Shown one piece after another: positions 23,872-33,010 of a stretch of DNA of 42,830 bases. The DNA lies in contig JBCBZE010000003.1 in the NCBI GenBank assembly GCA_039815505.1, positions 1 through 42,830 on the forward strand, in the 5' to 3' direction. The position numbers were made by a program, and so were the translations under genes. The DNA is from CANLWN01 sp039815505 (GTDB lineage: Bacteria; Bacteroidota; Bacteroidia; Flavobacteriales; Flavobacteriaceae). Within the stretch, counting starts at the first letter, position 1. Each line of letters begins with the position of its first letter. The notes beneath the pieces were generated by a model. That model was given only the letters and a program-made list of their open reading frames with translations. It made no database searches and was not told the DNA's origin.

Positions 23872-25656
23872 TTATCGTGTAAAATTAATCAACTTTCTTC
23901 TGTAGGCCGTCAATAATTTGGATTTTGAAACAAATCCATGGTACTTCCCATTTTTTATAACGGGAAGGTTCCAGGCTCCGCTATCTTGAAATTTTTGCAT
24001 TACTTTTTGCATCGTGTCCGTTTCATAAAAGATATATTCGGGAGCATTATGCATAAATGTTTCAATACGTGTATTTTCATATAGGGACGTATCAAACATA
24101 AATTCCCGGATATCATCCAATAAAATAATTCCAACAAGGGCTTCATCATCATCGATTACAGGAAATATATTCCTTGAAGATTTTGCTACGGAACCATGGA
24201 GCATTTCTCCTAGGTTCATGGTTGGATGTACCGTTTTAAAATTCTGCTCTATGACATCGTCCAATTGCATTAAAGTCAATACGGTTTGGTCCTTGTTATG
24301 TGTCAATAAAGCCCCTATTCGAGATAATTCCCTGGTGTAAATGGTGTAATCCACGGCGTTTTTGGTAATTAAATAGGAAATGGCGGCCGTAATCATCAAT
24401 GGCACAAAAAGTTCATAGCCTCCCGTGATTTCAGCAATTAAAAATATTGCCGTGAGCGGGGCATGGATTACACCAGATATAAGTCCGGCCATACCTATCA
24501 AAGTGAAATTGCTCTCGGAAACCTCAAAACCTAATCCAAGGTTGTTGATTACCTTAGCCAGGACATTGCCCAAAGCGCTGCCCATGACCATGGTAGGGAT
24601 AAATATACCACCAGCGCCACCGGCTGCAAAAGTTGTGGTCATGGCCACAGCCTTAAAAATGGTAATACCAAAAAGTAAGGCTATGACCACCCATATACTA
24701 TCCAGGTACCCATCAAATGGGGTTTTCCCTAAAGCGGCTATATGGTTTCCTTCCAATAAACTATTAATGAACCCAAACCCTTCACCATAAAGAGGTGGAA
24801 TAAAATATAGCATCGTTCCTATGGCCATACCACCTACCAAGAGTTTGTATTTAGGACTTTTGAACCGTTTAAAGAAAGCTAGGATGGCGAAATACATTTT
24901 AGTGAAGTAGATGGAAGCTATGGCGGTACCAACACCTAATAGGACGTAAAATAGGGTGTCCAATACTTCAAACTCGTCCGAGATATTAAAGCTGAAAAGC
25001 GTTTCGTTTCCAAGGAAAAAATAAGAAGTAAGCACTCCCGAAACCGAGGCCAGTAATAAGGGAAGCACGGATAACATGGTAAGATCCAAGCTAAACACTT
25101 CTACGGCAAAAATAATAGCGGCAATCGGTGATTGAAAAATAGAAGCAATGGCACCTGCCGAGGCACATGCAATCAGCAACGAACGTGTTTTGGCATCGAT
25201 GTGAAATAGTCGTCCAAAATTGGAACTTATAGCCGCACCCGATGCCACAGCGGGTCCCAAAAGTCCAACGGAACCACCAAAACCTACGGTCAACGGTGCG
25301 GTAATCAAAGGGGTATATATTTTTTTTATAAGGATAACACCTTTATTTTTAGATAGGGCATAAAGGATAGATGATACGGCATGTTCCAGGGGTTCTTTAT
25401 ATACGTACTTTACATAAAGAAAGACAAAGGTAAGACCAACTATAGGCAGTATAAAGTACAATTGATTCTCGGAAAAAATGATGCCCTTTTCCAACAAAGC
25501 GCGGATAAAGTAGGTGATATTTTTTAGGGTAACCGAAGCCAATCCTGCGAACAGACCCACAATTACACTTAAAACTTGGGTAAAAGTTTTATTGGAAATA
25601 TGTTTATATCGCCATCGTATAAAATTGGCGAGAATATTTTTCTTTTGGGAAGGCAT
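23872..25656 (-). CDS. CLC-family chloride channel/transporter with C-terminal CBS domains
   Basis: A 594-residue protein: about residues 20-440 form the CLC membrane domain and residues 455-590 a CBS pair (TVHPTMNLGEML and YETDTMQKVMQKF regions). The helix N motif GGIFIPTMVMG, part of the anion path, is present. The gating glutamate of the G-R-E-G-P motif is replaced by Leu133 (GSVGLLGP), and the proton glutamate (Escherichia coli Glu203) corresponds to Val187 (AVEVFSL). Without both, coupled H+ exchange is unlikely and passive anion conduction is more plausible. The ion is not established. It is followed closely by the 85-residue membrane protein gene and separated from aspS by a terminator. 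Confidence 0.9.
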   Translation of the reverse strand: MPSQKKNILANFIRWRYKHISNKTFTQVLSVIVGLFAGLASVTLKNITYFIRALLEKGIIFSENQLYFILPIVGLTFVFLYVKYVYKEPLEHAVSSILYALSKNKGVILIKKIYTPLITAPLTVGFGGSVGLLGPAVASGAAISSNFGRLFHIDAKTRSLLIACASAGAIASIFQSPIAAIIFAVEVFSLDLTMLSVLPLLLASVSGVLTSYFFLGNETLFSFNISDEFEVLDTLFYVLLGVGTAIASIYFTKMYFAILAFFKRFKSPKYKLLVGGMAIGTMLYFIPPLYGEGFGFINSLLEGNHIAALGKTPFDGYLDSIWVVIALLFGITIFKAVAMTTTFAAGGAGGIFIPTMVMGSALGNVLAKVINNLGLGFEVSESNFTLIGMAGLISGVIHAPLTAIFLIAEITGGYELFVPLMITAAISYLITKNAVDYTIYTRELSRIGALLTHNKDQTVLTLMQLDDVIEQNFKTVHPTMNLGEMLHGSVAKSSRNIFPVIDDDEALVGIILLDDIREFMFDTSLYENTRIETFMHNAPEYIFYETDTMQKVMQKFQDSGAWNLPVIKNGKYHGFVSKSKLLTAYRRKLINFTR

Positions 25657-25683
25657 ACCTGCTCTTATGACCCTAAAAGTATT

Positions 25684-25709
25684 AAAAAAATCCCGCTCAT
25701 TGGCGGAAT
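25684..25709 (-). terminator. Rho-independent terminator of aspS
   Basis: On the minus strand a 7-bp stem with one G-U pair (arms 25703-25709 and 25690-25696, loop of 6) is followed by seven U (25684-25690). It begins 6 bases past the aspS stop and separates aspS from the CLC gene. Confidence 0.75.
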
Positions 25710-25714
25710 GGTTT

Positions 25715-27469
25715 TTAAGATTGTAGGTCTATCTTTAAATTTAATTCCTTTAACTGGCCCTCATCAATAGGGGCAGGAGCATCTATCATGACATCCCGAC
25801 CACTATTGTTTTTTGGGAAAGCGATAAAATCTCTAATCGTTTCCTGTCCGCCAAGCAAAGAAACCAATCGATCCAATCCAAAGGCAATTCCTCCATGGGG
25901 TGGTGCTCCGTATTGGAAGGCATCCATTAAAAAACCAAACTGTGCATTGGCTTCCTCTGGCGAAAAGCCCAAATGTCTAAACATTGTAGCTTGCACTTCT
26001 TTATCATGGATACGAATAGAGCCCCCACCGATCTCGTTCCCATTAAGTACCAGGTCGTAGGCGTTGGCCCTTACTTCTCCCGGGGTGGTATCCAAAAGTT
26101 CCAATTGCCCGGGTTTTGGAGAGGTAAAGGGGTGGTGCATGGCGTGATAGTTTCCAGTTTCCCCATCCAGTTCCAACAAAGGAAAATCCACCACCCATAA
26201 AGGAGCGAATTCATCTGGTTTTCTTAATCCCAAGCGTTCCGCTATTTCCATGCGAAGTGCACTTAACTGTGCCCTTGTTGTATTGGTATTACCAGAGAGT
26301 ATGCAAATTAGGTCCCCAGGTTTGGCATTGGTTGTTTGGGCCCACTGCGCTAAATCTTCTTGGTCATAGAATTTATCAACGGAGGACTTAAAAGTACCGT
26401 CTTCATTACATTTTACATAGACCATCCCCTTGGCCCCGACCTGCGGTCTTCTTACCCAATCCACAAGTGCATCTATTTCTTTTCTTGTATAGGAAGCACC
26501 GTTGGGAATAGCTATTCCCACGACCAGTTCAGCAGAATTAAAAACATTGAAATCCCTATGTTGTGCAATTGCATTTAATTCACCGAACTCCATACCAAAA
26601 CGGATATCAGGTTTGTCATTGCCGAATCTTTTCATGGCTTCATCAAAAGTTATCCTAGGGAACTTATCTATGTTTACCCCATTGATCTCTTTTAATAAAT
26701 GTTTGGTAAGGCCCTCAAAAACGTCTAAAATATCCTCTTGTTCCACAAAGGCCATTTCACAATCTATTTGTGTAAACTCCGGTTGACGGTCTGCCCTAAG
26801 GTCCTCGTCCCTAAAACATTTTACGATTTGGAAATACTTGTCCATACCGCCGATCATCAATAATTGTTTAAAGGTTTGCGGGGATTGTGGTAAAGCGTAG
26901 AACTGCCCTTCGTTCATACGACTAGGTACTACAAAGTCACGTGCGCCTTCAGGGGTCGACTTTATTAGATATGGCGTTTCTACCTCTATAAACCCTTTGT
27001 CCGAGAGGTATTTACGGACCTCCATAGCTACCTTGTGCCTAAAGATTAAATTATCCTTTACCGGATTTCTTCTAATATCCAGGTATCGATATTTCATTCT
27101 AATGTCCTCTCCACCGTCAGTTTCGTCCTCTATGGTAAAAGGGGGTAACAGGGCTTTATTCAGGATTTGAAGTTCAGTTACCAGCACTTCAATTTCTCCA
27201 GTTGGGAGATTAGGGTTTTTGGAAGCCCGTTCTATTACGGTTCCTTGGACTTGGATAACAAATTCTCTCCCCAAAGACCTCGCCTGCTCCAATAGTTCCT
27301 TTGAAGAACGTTCTTCATCGAAAATCAACTGAACGATCCCATAACGATCCCTGAGATCTACCCAGACCACAAAACCTTTATCCCTTGTTTTCTGCACCCA
27401 CCCGGAAAGGGTAACAGTTGTATCGATGTGCGATGACCTAAGTTCACCGCAATTATGGCTTCTGTACAT
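25715..27469 (-). CDS. aspS: Aspartate-tRNA ligase
   Basis: A 584-residue bacterial-type class II synthetase. The N-terminal OB-fold anticodon domain (GWVQKTRDKGFVVWVDLRDR) is followed by motif 2 FRDEDLRADRQPEFTQID, the bacterial GAD insertion and motif 3 GGIAFGLDRL near the end. Length and order are those of normal bacterial AspRS. A TAAATTTG box lies 22 bases upstream of the ATG, and a terminator directly follows the stop, so it is probably transcribed alone. Confidence 0.97.
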   Translation of the reverse strand: MYRSHNCGELRSSHIDTTVTLSGWVQKTRDKGFVVWVDLRDRYGIVQLIFDEERSSKELLEQARSLGREFVIQVQGTVIERASKNPNLPTGEIEVLVTELQILNKALLPPFTIEDETDGGEDIRMKYRYLDIRRNPVKDNLIFRHKVAMEVRKYLSDKGFIEVETPYLIKSTPEGARDFVVPSRMNEGQFYALPQSPQTFKQLLMIGGMDKYFQIVKCFRDEDLRADRQPEFTQIDCEMAFVEQEDILDVFEGLTKHLLKEINGVNIDKFPRITFDEAMKRFGNDKPDIRFGMEFGELNAIAQHRDFNVFNSAELVVGIAIPNGASYTRKEIDALVDWVRRPQVGAKGMVYVKCNEDGTFKSSVDKFYDQEDLAQWAQTTNAKPGDLICILSGNTNTTRAQLSALRMEIAERLGLRKPDEFAPLWVVDFPLLELDGETGNYHAMHHPFTSPKPGQLELLDTTPGEVRANAYDLVLNGNEIGGGSIRIHDKEVQATMFRHLGFSPEEANAQFGFLMDAFQYGAPPHGGIAFGLDRLVSLLGGQETIRDFIAFPKNNSGRDVMIDAPAPIDEGQLKELNLKIDLQS

Positions 27470-27481
27470 ATGTAATTTTGT

Positions 27482-27595
27482 ATGGTAGCGGCAAATTTAA
27501 GAAGTATTAAAGGAGATACTGTGGTTTGGGCCATACTTTTTTACCTATCGATGGTCTATTGGAAATTTTCTACCCTTCTTTTCAAAAACCCTTGA
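27482..27595 (+). pseudogene. Possible decayed N-terminal fragment of ftsW
   Basis: A 37-codon frame reads MVAANLRSIKGDTVVWAIL then drifts and stops at TGA 27593. From memory, flavobacterial FtsW proteins begin with an (I/L)KGD-x-x-(I/V)WAI stretch followed by FLPVYSAS. Another frame of the same strand gives NFLPFFSKT at about 27564-27590, as if a small insertion had shifted the frame. No further homology is recognisable. This could be a relic of a partial duplication or a chance resemblance. Confidence 0.3.
27492..27499 (-). promoter_or_regulatory. TAnnTTTG -7 box for aspS
   Basis: TAAATTTG on the minus strand, 22 bases before the ATG at 27469. Confidence 0.55.
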
Positions 27596-27760
27596 CATAC
27601 CCAAAAAGCGATGTTTGGCCTACCAATGGATTTTGATCTGTACTTAGAGTTTGGATAAAGCCCATAAATTAATCGATTAACGGGAAAGGAGGTTTATCTT
27701 CAATAGCATTTATTTAGAAAATGATAATTTTAAGTATTTGAAAAACAATGTTTTGCGAGT

Positions 27761-27844
27761 TTAATGTAAAGTTAATGTAAATTAATTGTTACATAAATAT
27801 TGATTTATCGTAAAATAAATGTACATTTGTAACGTTAATGTAAA
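27761..27844. repeat. Three direct copies of TTAATGTAAA around the MORN-gene promoter
   Basis: Copies at 27761-27770, 27772-27781 and 27835-27844. Copies one and two are 11 bases apart (one helical turn) and lie upstream of the -33 element; copies two and three are 63 bases apart (about six turns) and share the 12-mer GTTAATGTAAAT. Same-face spacing on both sides of a promoter suggests binding sites for a regulator that may loop DNA. Confidence 0.5.
27800..27829 (+). promoter_or_regulatory. Promoter of the MORN-repeat gene (TTG-N19-TAnnTTTG)
   Basis: TTG at 27800-27802 and TACATTTG at 27822-27829 are 19 bases apart, the expected -33/-7 spacing for Bacteroidota. The ATG follows at 27871, so the leader is about 35 bases and contains the third TTAATGTAAA repeat. 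Confidence 0.65.
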
Positions 27845-27870
27845 TGAATATCCATTAAATCCCAAATACA

Positions 27871-28221
27871 ATGAAAACAGTTACAACCTTATTCGTCTTT
27901 ATATTTTCTATCGCCATATATGCACAAGACCATAAACCCACTTTTGAAAAAGAGGGTGACATGGTAAAGGCCACGTATTTTCATGAAGATGGTAAAATAG
28001 CCCAAACAGGCTATTTATTGAATAATAAGCTACATGGAAAATGGAAGATGTACAACGTGGAAGGCAAGAAAATTGCGATGGGAGAATACGCGGAAGGCAA
28101 AAAAATTGGAAAATGGTTCTTTTGGCAAGGAGATGCCTTAAAAGAAGTAGATTATTTAGATAGTAAAATAGCTAATGTAATTACATGGGATAACTCTACA
28201 CCGGTAGTGGTAAATAAATAA
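27871..28221 (+). CDS. Secreted MORN-repeat (YwqK-like) small protein
   Basis: A 116-residue exported protein. The signal peptide is MKTVTTLFVFIFSIAIYAQ; the mature part carries two to three MORN-type repeats: YFHEDGKIAQTGYLLNNKLHGKW, MYNVEGKKIAMGEYAEGKKIGKW, and a partial third. Such repeats form beta hairpins and occur in YwqK-family antitoxin-like proteins and in many small Bacteroidota envelope proteins of unknown role. It has its own promoter flanked by TTAATGTAAA repeats and a strong bidirectional terminator, so it is a single, probably regulated, transcription unit. Confidence 0.85.
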   Translation: MKTVTTLFVFIFSIAIYAQDHKPTFEKEGDMVKATYFHEDGKIAQTGYLLNNKLHGKWKMYNVEGKKIAMGEYAEGKKIGKWFFWQGDALKEVDYLDSKIANVITWDNSTPVVVNK

Positions 28222-28233
28222 GGAGTTGTTCAG

Positions 28234-28277
28234 AAAATAAAAAGGCCCGACGGTTTACCGTCGGGCCTTTTTATTTT
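28234..28277. terminator. Strong bidirectional terminator, 20-bp perfect stem
   Basis: Arms 28234-28253 and 28258-28277 pair perfectly around loop TTTA, with a GC-rich core GGCCCGACGG and A/U-rich outer parts that give U-tracts on both strands. It lies between the convergent MORN gene (stop 28221) and RND pump gene (stop 28284) and serves both. Confidence 0.92.
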
Positions 28278-28283
28278 TTATGA

Positions 28284-31200
28284 TCAGGCTGCTATATCAA
28301 TAATCTTTTTCTTGTCCTTTTCAACTTTCCCACTTCCTTTTAAACGCAATTTTATACGGTAGATGATATTGAACAGTACCGGTACAATAATCAGTGTAAG
28401 GAAGGTGGCGACGATGAGTCCAAAGATAACGGTCCACGCCAAAGGTCCCCAAAATATTACATTGTCCCCACCAACATAGACTTGTGGGTCAAAACGCCCA
28501 AAAAGTGTTACGAAGTTGATATTTAATCCTGTAGCTAAGGGAATCAATCCCAAAACAGTGGTTATTGCGGTAAGTATTACCGGACGCAACCTAGCCTTAC
28601 CACTCTTTATAATGGTTTCCGTTACTTGTTCTCGACTCAATAGCTCATCATCGGGAATACCTAGGGTAACTTTTTTACGGTCTATCAAAATTTGTGTATA
28701 ATCCAATAACACCACGCCATTGTTTACCACAATTCCTGCCAGGGAAATAATGCCCATCATGGTCATCATAATAACAAAAGGCCAACCCGTGGCAACTAAT
28801 CCTCCAAATACCCCAATAAAGCTTAAGAAAATAGCCGTCATGATAATGGCAGGTTTTGAAATACCTCCAAATTGAAAGATTAGAATCAGCATAATTAACC
28901 CAAGGCCCGAAAAGAAAGCTCCCATCAGAAACGCTTGTTGCTTTGCCTGTTCTTCCAATTCTCCGGTATAATCTATTTTTACTCCTAAGGGCAAGCCTTT
29001 AAAGCCTTCCATTTCTTTCTTTATTTGGTCAACGATAATGGTTGCGTTGCCCCCTGGTTTTAAACCTGAATATACAGTAACTACGCGTTCCCCATTTATA
29101 TGTTTGATCGCATTGAAGGAAGAAGTGTTTTTTCTGGTAGCCACTGCTGAGATCGGAATTTCCTTGATTTGCCCAGTTGCTTGGTCCCTAAAAATGATGT
29201 TTTGATTAAAGAGTGCACTGGTATTATATCGTAAATCTTCATTGAATCGAACATTTATGTCATAATCTTCACCATCTTTTTTGTAAACGCCCGCTTTGTC
29301 CCCAAATAACGACCTTCGCAGTTGCTGGCCTACTTGGCCTACGGATACCCCAAGTTCGCCTGCCTTTTGGCGATCAACAGTAACTTGCATCCCAGGATTT
29401 CCTTTATTTACATCTACTTTAAGGCCTTCCATCCCATCGATACTTTTAGAATTGATGTAATTCTTCATGCGTTCTGCAACACTGATGAGGGTATCATAAT
29501 TTTTTCCGATAAGCTCAACATTCACCGGATATCCCGCCGGGGGCCCTACGGCATCTTTCTCTACCGAAATCGTAACCCCTGGATACACATCTGCCAGGCT
29601 ATTCTGAATACGAAGCCGTAACTTTTCGGTATCCATACCTTCCCTGAACTTAAATTCCTCCATGGACAGTGTTATCTTCCCGCGATGTGGCATCTCAGCA
29701 GCGGAACCTGCCTCGGTAAATGGGTTTTCTGCCCCCCTTCCAACTTGCGATACCCCGGTATCTACCAAAAGATTCCTGCCATCCCTATAGTACTGCCCGT
29801 CTTTAATAATCTCATACACCCTTTCCTCAATGGCCTTGGTGAGTTTGTTGGTTTTGTCAATATCCGTTCCCTGTGGGTATTCTATATACACATAGATTTC
29901 CTTGGGAGTATTGTCCGGGAAGAACTCCAATTTGGTGCGCTGGCTCCCTACCGAGGCACCAAAAGAACCAAATGCGGCAATTAGCAAAAGTATGGTGACA
30001 CCAAAATACCAATACACATTTCTTCCGCGTAGTGCATGTGTCAACCGTCTTTCATACCAGTTCTCCAATCGGACCAAACTGTTTTTTTGAAAGCGGGTTG
30101 CCCATGGCTTTAAGAAGTACTTATAGAGCCAGAACAGACCAGCGACAACAATCATTAACGTACCCAAACCACGAACGGGACCTCCCACTAAAAAGATGAA
30201 TAGGCCAAAGCCGCCCAATAGTAGGCTAAGTCGTATCAATTGTCTTCGAGTTAGTGTTTTCTCACCGAGTTCCATAAACTGTGAGACCAACATAGAGTTC
30301 ATAAAAATAGCCACGAACAAGGAAGAACCCAGTACCACGGAAAGTGTTATGGGGAAATAGATCATGAATTCTCCCATTATCCCAGGCCACATACCAAGTG
30401 GAACGAAAGCGGCCACTGTTGTAGCGGTAGAAATAATAATGGGAATAGCGATCTCACCGATCCCTTTTTTGGCTGCTTCCCTCCGGGACATCCCTTCCTG
30501 TTCCATTAGTCGATACACGTTTTCGACCACTACAACTCCATTATCCACCAACATACCTAGACCCATGATCAAACCAAACAAGATCATGGTGTTGAGCGTG
30601 TAACCCAACGCGGAGAGTATCATAAAGGACATAAACATGGACATAGGGATTGCAAAACCTACAAACAGTGCGTTTCGGAATCCCAGAAAGAACATCAATA
30701 CCGTTACGACCAAAATAATCCCAAAAATGATGTTGTTCACTAGATCATCGACTTGGCTCAAGGTAGTACTGCTGCTATCGTTTGCAAAGCTAACCTCCAA
30801 GTCTTCGGGGAGGTAGGATTGTTGTGCCTTTGCAACGATTTCCCTGATTTTCTTGGTGGCCTGAACCTCATTCTTACCTGAACGTTTTTTAATATCCAAC
30901 ATGACCACACTTTCTCCCATTTCCCGAGCATAGGTGTTCTTGTCTTCTTCTTCGAATGTAATCTGGGCAATGTCCTTTAAATATATTGCACCGTTTTCTG
31001 ACTTCACCACAAAGTTATTGAGTTCGGAAGGCTTTTCGATTTCCCCGGTAATACGGATCGTTCTTCGTTGCCCACTTGTAATCAGGTTACCTGCGGACAA
31101 GGTCATATTACCATTTGCAATGGATTGGATGATATCATCAAAATTTACTTTGGCCGCCATCATTTTATTGATGTCCACGGCTACTTCCACCTCTTTATCC

Positions 31201-31784
31201 TGTGCGCCCCTGATATCCACCTGTTTTATTTCTTCCAGGTTTTCAATTTCATCTTCAAGGTCTTCTGCAAATTCCTTTAGCTTTTCTATTGGGTAATCTC
31301 CCGTTAGGTTTACGTTTAAAATGGGAAAAGACTCCGCTAAATTAAGGTCAAATACATTCGGTTCTACCTTGGCACCATTAAAAATAGGCCAGTCCTCACC
31401 AGCCTTTTCACCATCGACTTCATCTTTCACCTCCTGTTTTGCCGCTTCGACCGTAATGCTCTCATCAAATTCAACGACCACCATGGAGTAATCCTCTTGG
31501 GAAGTGGATGTCATCTCTACAAAATTACTCACGTTCTTGAGGCGTTCCTCAAGAGGGTCCGTAATCAACCGTTCCATATCCTCGGCGGTATTACCGGGAT
31601 AAATGGTGCTCACATAGATTTTAGTTTCAACCGCTTCTGGAAACTCCTCTCGGGGCATGGCAAAGTAGGACGAAATACCAATAAACAAGAAGATGGCAAT
31701 CATCACATAGATTACGGAGGGGTTATCAATGGCCCAAGAAGAAAGTTTAAACTCTTTATCTGCGTTTTTTTTTGCTTTTTCCAT
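28284..31784 (-). CDS. RND efflux pump, inner-membrane permease
   Basis: A 1166-residue proton-driven pump, longer than AcrB (about 1050) owing partly to a membrane insertion near residues 500-570. Twelve core transmembrane segments flank two large periplasmic loops. The TM4 proton-relay motif reads GLGMLVDNGVVVVENVYR: the first aspartate of AcrB's DD pair is kept and the second is Asn. It is the last gene of a four-gene operon (tetR-type, tolC-type, fusion protein, pump), with 8 bases to the preceding gene. The substrate is unknown; drugs, bile-like compounds or lipids are possible. Confidence 0.93.
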   Translation of the reverse strand: MEKAKKNADKEFKLSSWAIDNPSVIYVMIAIFLFIGISSYFAMPREEFPEAVETKIYVSTIYPGNTAEDMERLITDPLEERLKNVSNFVEMTSTSQEDYSMVVVEFDESITVEAAKQEVKDEVDGEKAGEDWPIFNGAKVEPNVFDLNLAESFPILNVNLTGDYPIEKLKEFAEDLEDEIENLEEIKQVDIRGAQDKEVEVAVDINKMMAAKVNFDDIIQSIANGNMTLSAGNLITSGQRRTIRITGEIEKPSELNNFVVKSENGAIYLKDIAQITFEEEDKNTYAREMGESVVMLDIKKRSGKNEVQATKKIREIVAKAQQSYLPEDLEVSFANDSSSTTLSQVDDLVNNIIFGIILVVTVLMFFLGFRNALFVGFAIPMSMFMSFMILSALGYTLNTMILFGLIMGLGMLVDNGVVVVENVYRLMEQEGMSRREAAKKGIGEIAIPIIISTATTVAAFVPLGMWPGIMGEFMIYFPITLSVVLGSSLFVAIFMNSMLVSQFMELGEKTLTRRQLIRLSLLLGGFGLFIFLVGGPVRGLGTLMIVVAGLFWLYKYFLKPWATRFQKNSLVRLENWYERRLTHALRGRNVYWYFGVTILLLIAAFGSFGASVGSQRTKLEFFPDNTPKEIYVYIEYPQGTDIDKTNKLTKAIEERVYEIIKDGQYYRDGRNLLVDTGVSQVGRGAENPFTEAGSAAEMPHRGKITLSMEEFKFREGMDTEKLRLRIQNSLADVYPGVTISVEKDAVGPPAGYPVNVELIGKNYDTLISVAERMKNYINSKSIDGMEGLKVDVNKGNPGMQVTVDRQKAGELGVSVGQVGQQLRRSLFGDKAGVYKKDGEDYDINVRFNEDLRYNTSALFNQNIIFRDQATGQIKEIPISAVATRKNTSSFNAIKHINGERVVTVYSGLKPGGNATIIVDQIKKEMEGFKGLPLGVKIDYTGELEEQAKQQAFLMGAFFSGLGLIMLILIFQFGGISKPAIIMTAIFLSFIGVFGGLVATGWPFVIMMTMMGIISLAGIVVNNGVVLLDYTQILIDRKKVTLGIPDDELLSREQVTETIIKSGKARLRPVILTAITTVLGLIPLATGLNINFVTLFGRFDPQVYVGGDNVIFWGPLAWTVIFGLIVATFLTLIIVPVLFNIIYRIKLRLKGSGKVEKDKKKIIDIAA

Positions 31785-31792
31785 GATTTGGT

Positions 31793-32983
31793 TTATTTAT
31801 TTGCAGTTTTCAGTTCATCAAAAACCTTTACCTGTTGATTATCGCGCACACTTCGCGCACCCTCAACAATAATGTTATTGCCAGGAACTATACCTGAAAT
31901 GACCTCAACATAATCCCCTTGGGTTTTACCGGTTTCAATAATAGCCCTTTTGGCGGTCGCTTGTGATCGGGAATCATCGAGATCGGCCAAAAACACATAT
32001 TGATTACCCACCGCATTTTCAGATACCACACTTTGCGGAATTAATATCGCTTCTTCATTGGTGTAGTCATTGATTTTGGCAATTACGGTAAGGTTTGGTT
32101 TTATACGCCCTTCTTTGTTGGGAACTGGTATTTCTACCTTGAAGGATCGGTTACCCGGATTAATGAAATTACCGGTTTGCCTTACTTTTGAGGTAACAGT
32201 TTCTCCTAAAACGGGAAAATATACTTCAACTTTTTTGCCTGCGGTAACATTCGGTAAATGCCGCTCGGGCACCTCGACTTCTACATACATATTTTTAAGG
32301 TTTACGATTCTAAAAACCTCGGACCCGGAACCTGGGGACACTACCGTACCTTGGTCTTTGATGACGTCATCTATAATACCGGAAAAGGGAGCCCTAATGG
32401 ATGACTTTGCCAATTGGCTCTTTAATTGTTTGACCGAATTGTCCTGCCCTTCATAGGAAGCTTTTGCTTGAAGGTATTCTATTTCTGATCCAATTTTCTG
32501 ATCCCATAGTCTTTTTTGGCGCTCAAAAGTAGTTTTGGCCAATGCTGTTTGCGTTTCCAACTGAGCCAGTTGACTACCAATACCGCCATCATCTATTGTG
32601 GCCAACAATTGCCCTTTACGAACCCGTTGACCTTCTTTTACATAGACCCGCAACAACGTACCCGCCATTTCGGGATAGATCAGTACATTTTGTTTGGTCA
32701 TTACATCGCCCTGAAGCTCCAAGAAATGATCGAACTTTTGAACTTTGGCCTTAAAGGTGGACACTAGTGGCAATTTTTCATTTTTGTCAATGGATGCTAT
32801 CGCGGAATCCAACAATTTTATTTCGTCTTCAAGCTTTTTTTGCTGTTCGGATATGTCACTTTTTTTTGACCTTAAAGCTTCTAAATTTCCATCGGAAATA
32901 AGGCTTTCCACAGATTTCTGCCCATCATTTCCGCAAGAGGAAACCATGATCATTGTGATTAAGAAATAGGCTATTTTTTTCAT
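31793..32983 (-). CDS. RND efflux membrane-fusion (periplasmic adaptor) lipoprotein
   Basis: A 396-residue HlyD/AcrA-type adaptor. Lipobox VSSC (Cys17) anchors it in the membrane. A coiled-coil segment at 30-65 precedes the lipoyl half GTLLRVYVKEGQRVRKGQLLATID (about 110-133), a hairpin domain, the second lipoyl half SSIRAPFSGIIDDVIKDQGTVV (about 194-215) and beta-barrel and membrane-proximal domains. It would link the RND pump to the TolC-type channel, whose genes lie on either side. Confidence 0.93.
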   Translation of the reverse strand: MKKIAYFLITMIMVSSCGNDGQKSVESLISDGNLEALRSKKSDISEQQKKLEDEIKLLDSAIASIDKNEKLPLVSTFKAKVQKFDHFLELQGDVMTKQNVLIYPEMAGTLLRVYVKEGQRVRKGQLLATIDDGGIGSQLAQLETQTALAKTTFERQKRLWDQKIGSEIEYLQAKASYEGQDNSVKQLKSQLAKSSIRAPFSGIIDDVIKDQGTVVSPGSGSEVFRIVNLKNMYVEVEVPERHLPNVTAGKKVEVYFPVLGETVTSKVRQTGNFINPGNRSFKVEIPVPNKEGRIKPNLTVIAKINDYTNEEAILIPQSVVSENAVGNQYVFLADLDDSRSQATAKRAIIETGKTQGDYVEVISGIVPGNNIIVEGARSVRDNQQVKVFDELKTANK

Positions 32984-33010
32984 TATTAATCGATTTGTAA
33001 GTTGATTTTT

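Larger units (their letters stand above)
27470..27870. other. 401-base intergenic region between aspS and the MORN gene
   Basis: No intact gene of normal size. From left to right it holds the aspS -7 box, a 37-codon reading frame that resembles the start of ftsW, a 12-bp palindrome TTAATCGATTAA (27669-27680, possibly chance), two of the three TTAATGTAAA repeats, and the promoter of the MORN-repeat gene with the third repeat downstream of it. A Shine-Dalgarno-like AAAGGAGG near 27685 has no start codon after it. Confidence 0.6.

Noticed and set aside
27669..27680. 12-bp palindrome TTAATCGATTAA
   Set aside because: Short AT-rich palindromes are expected by chance in DNA of this composition, and it is not positioned at a promoter.
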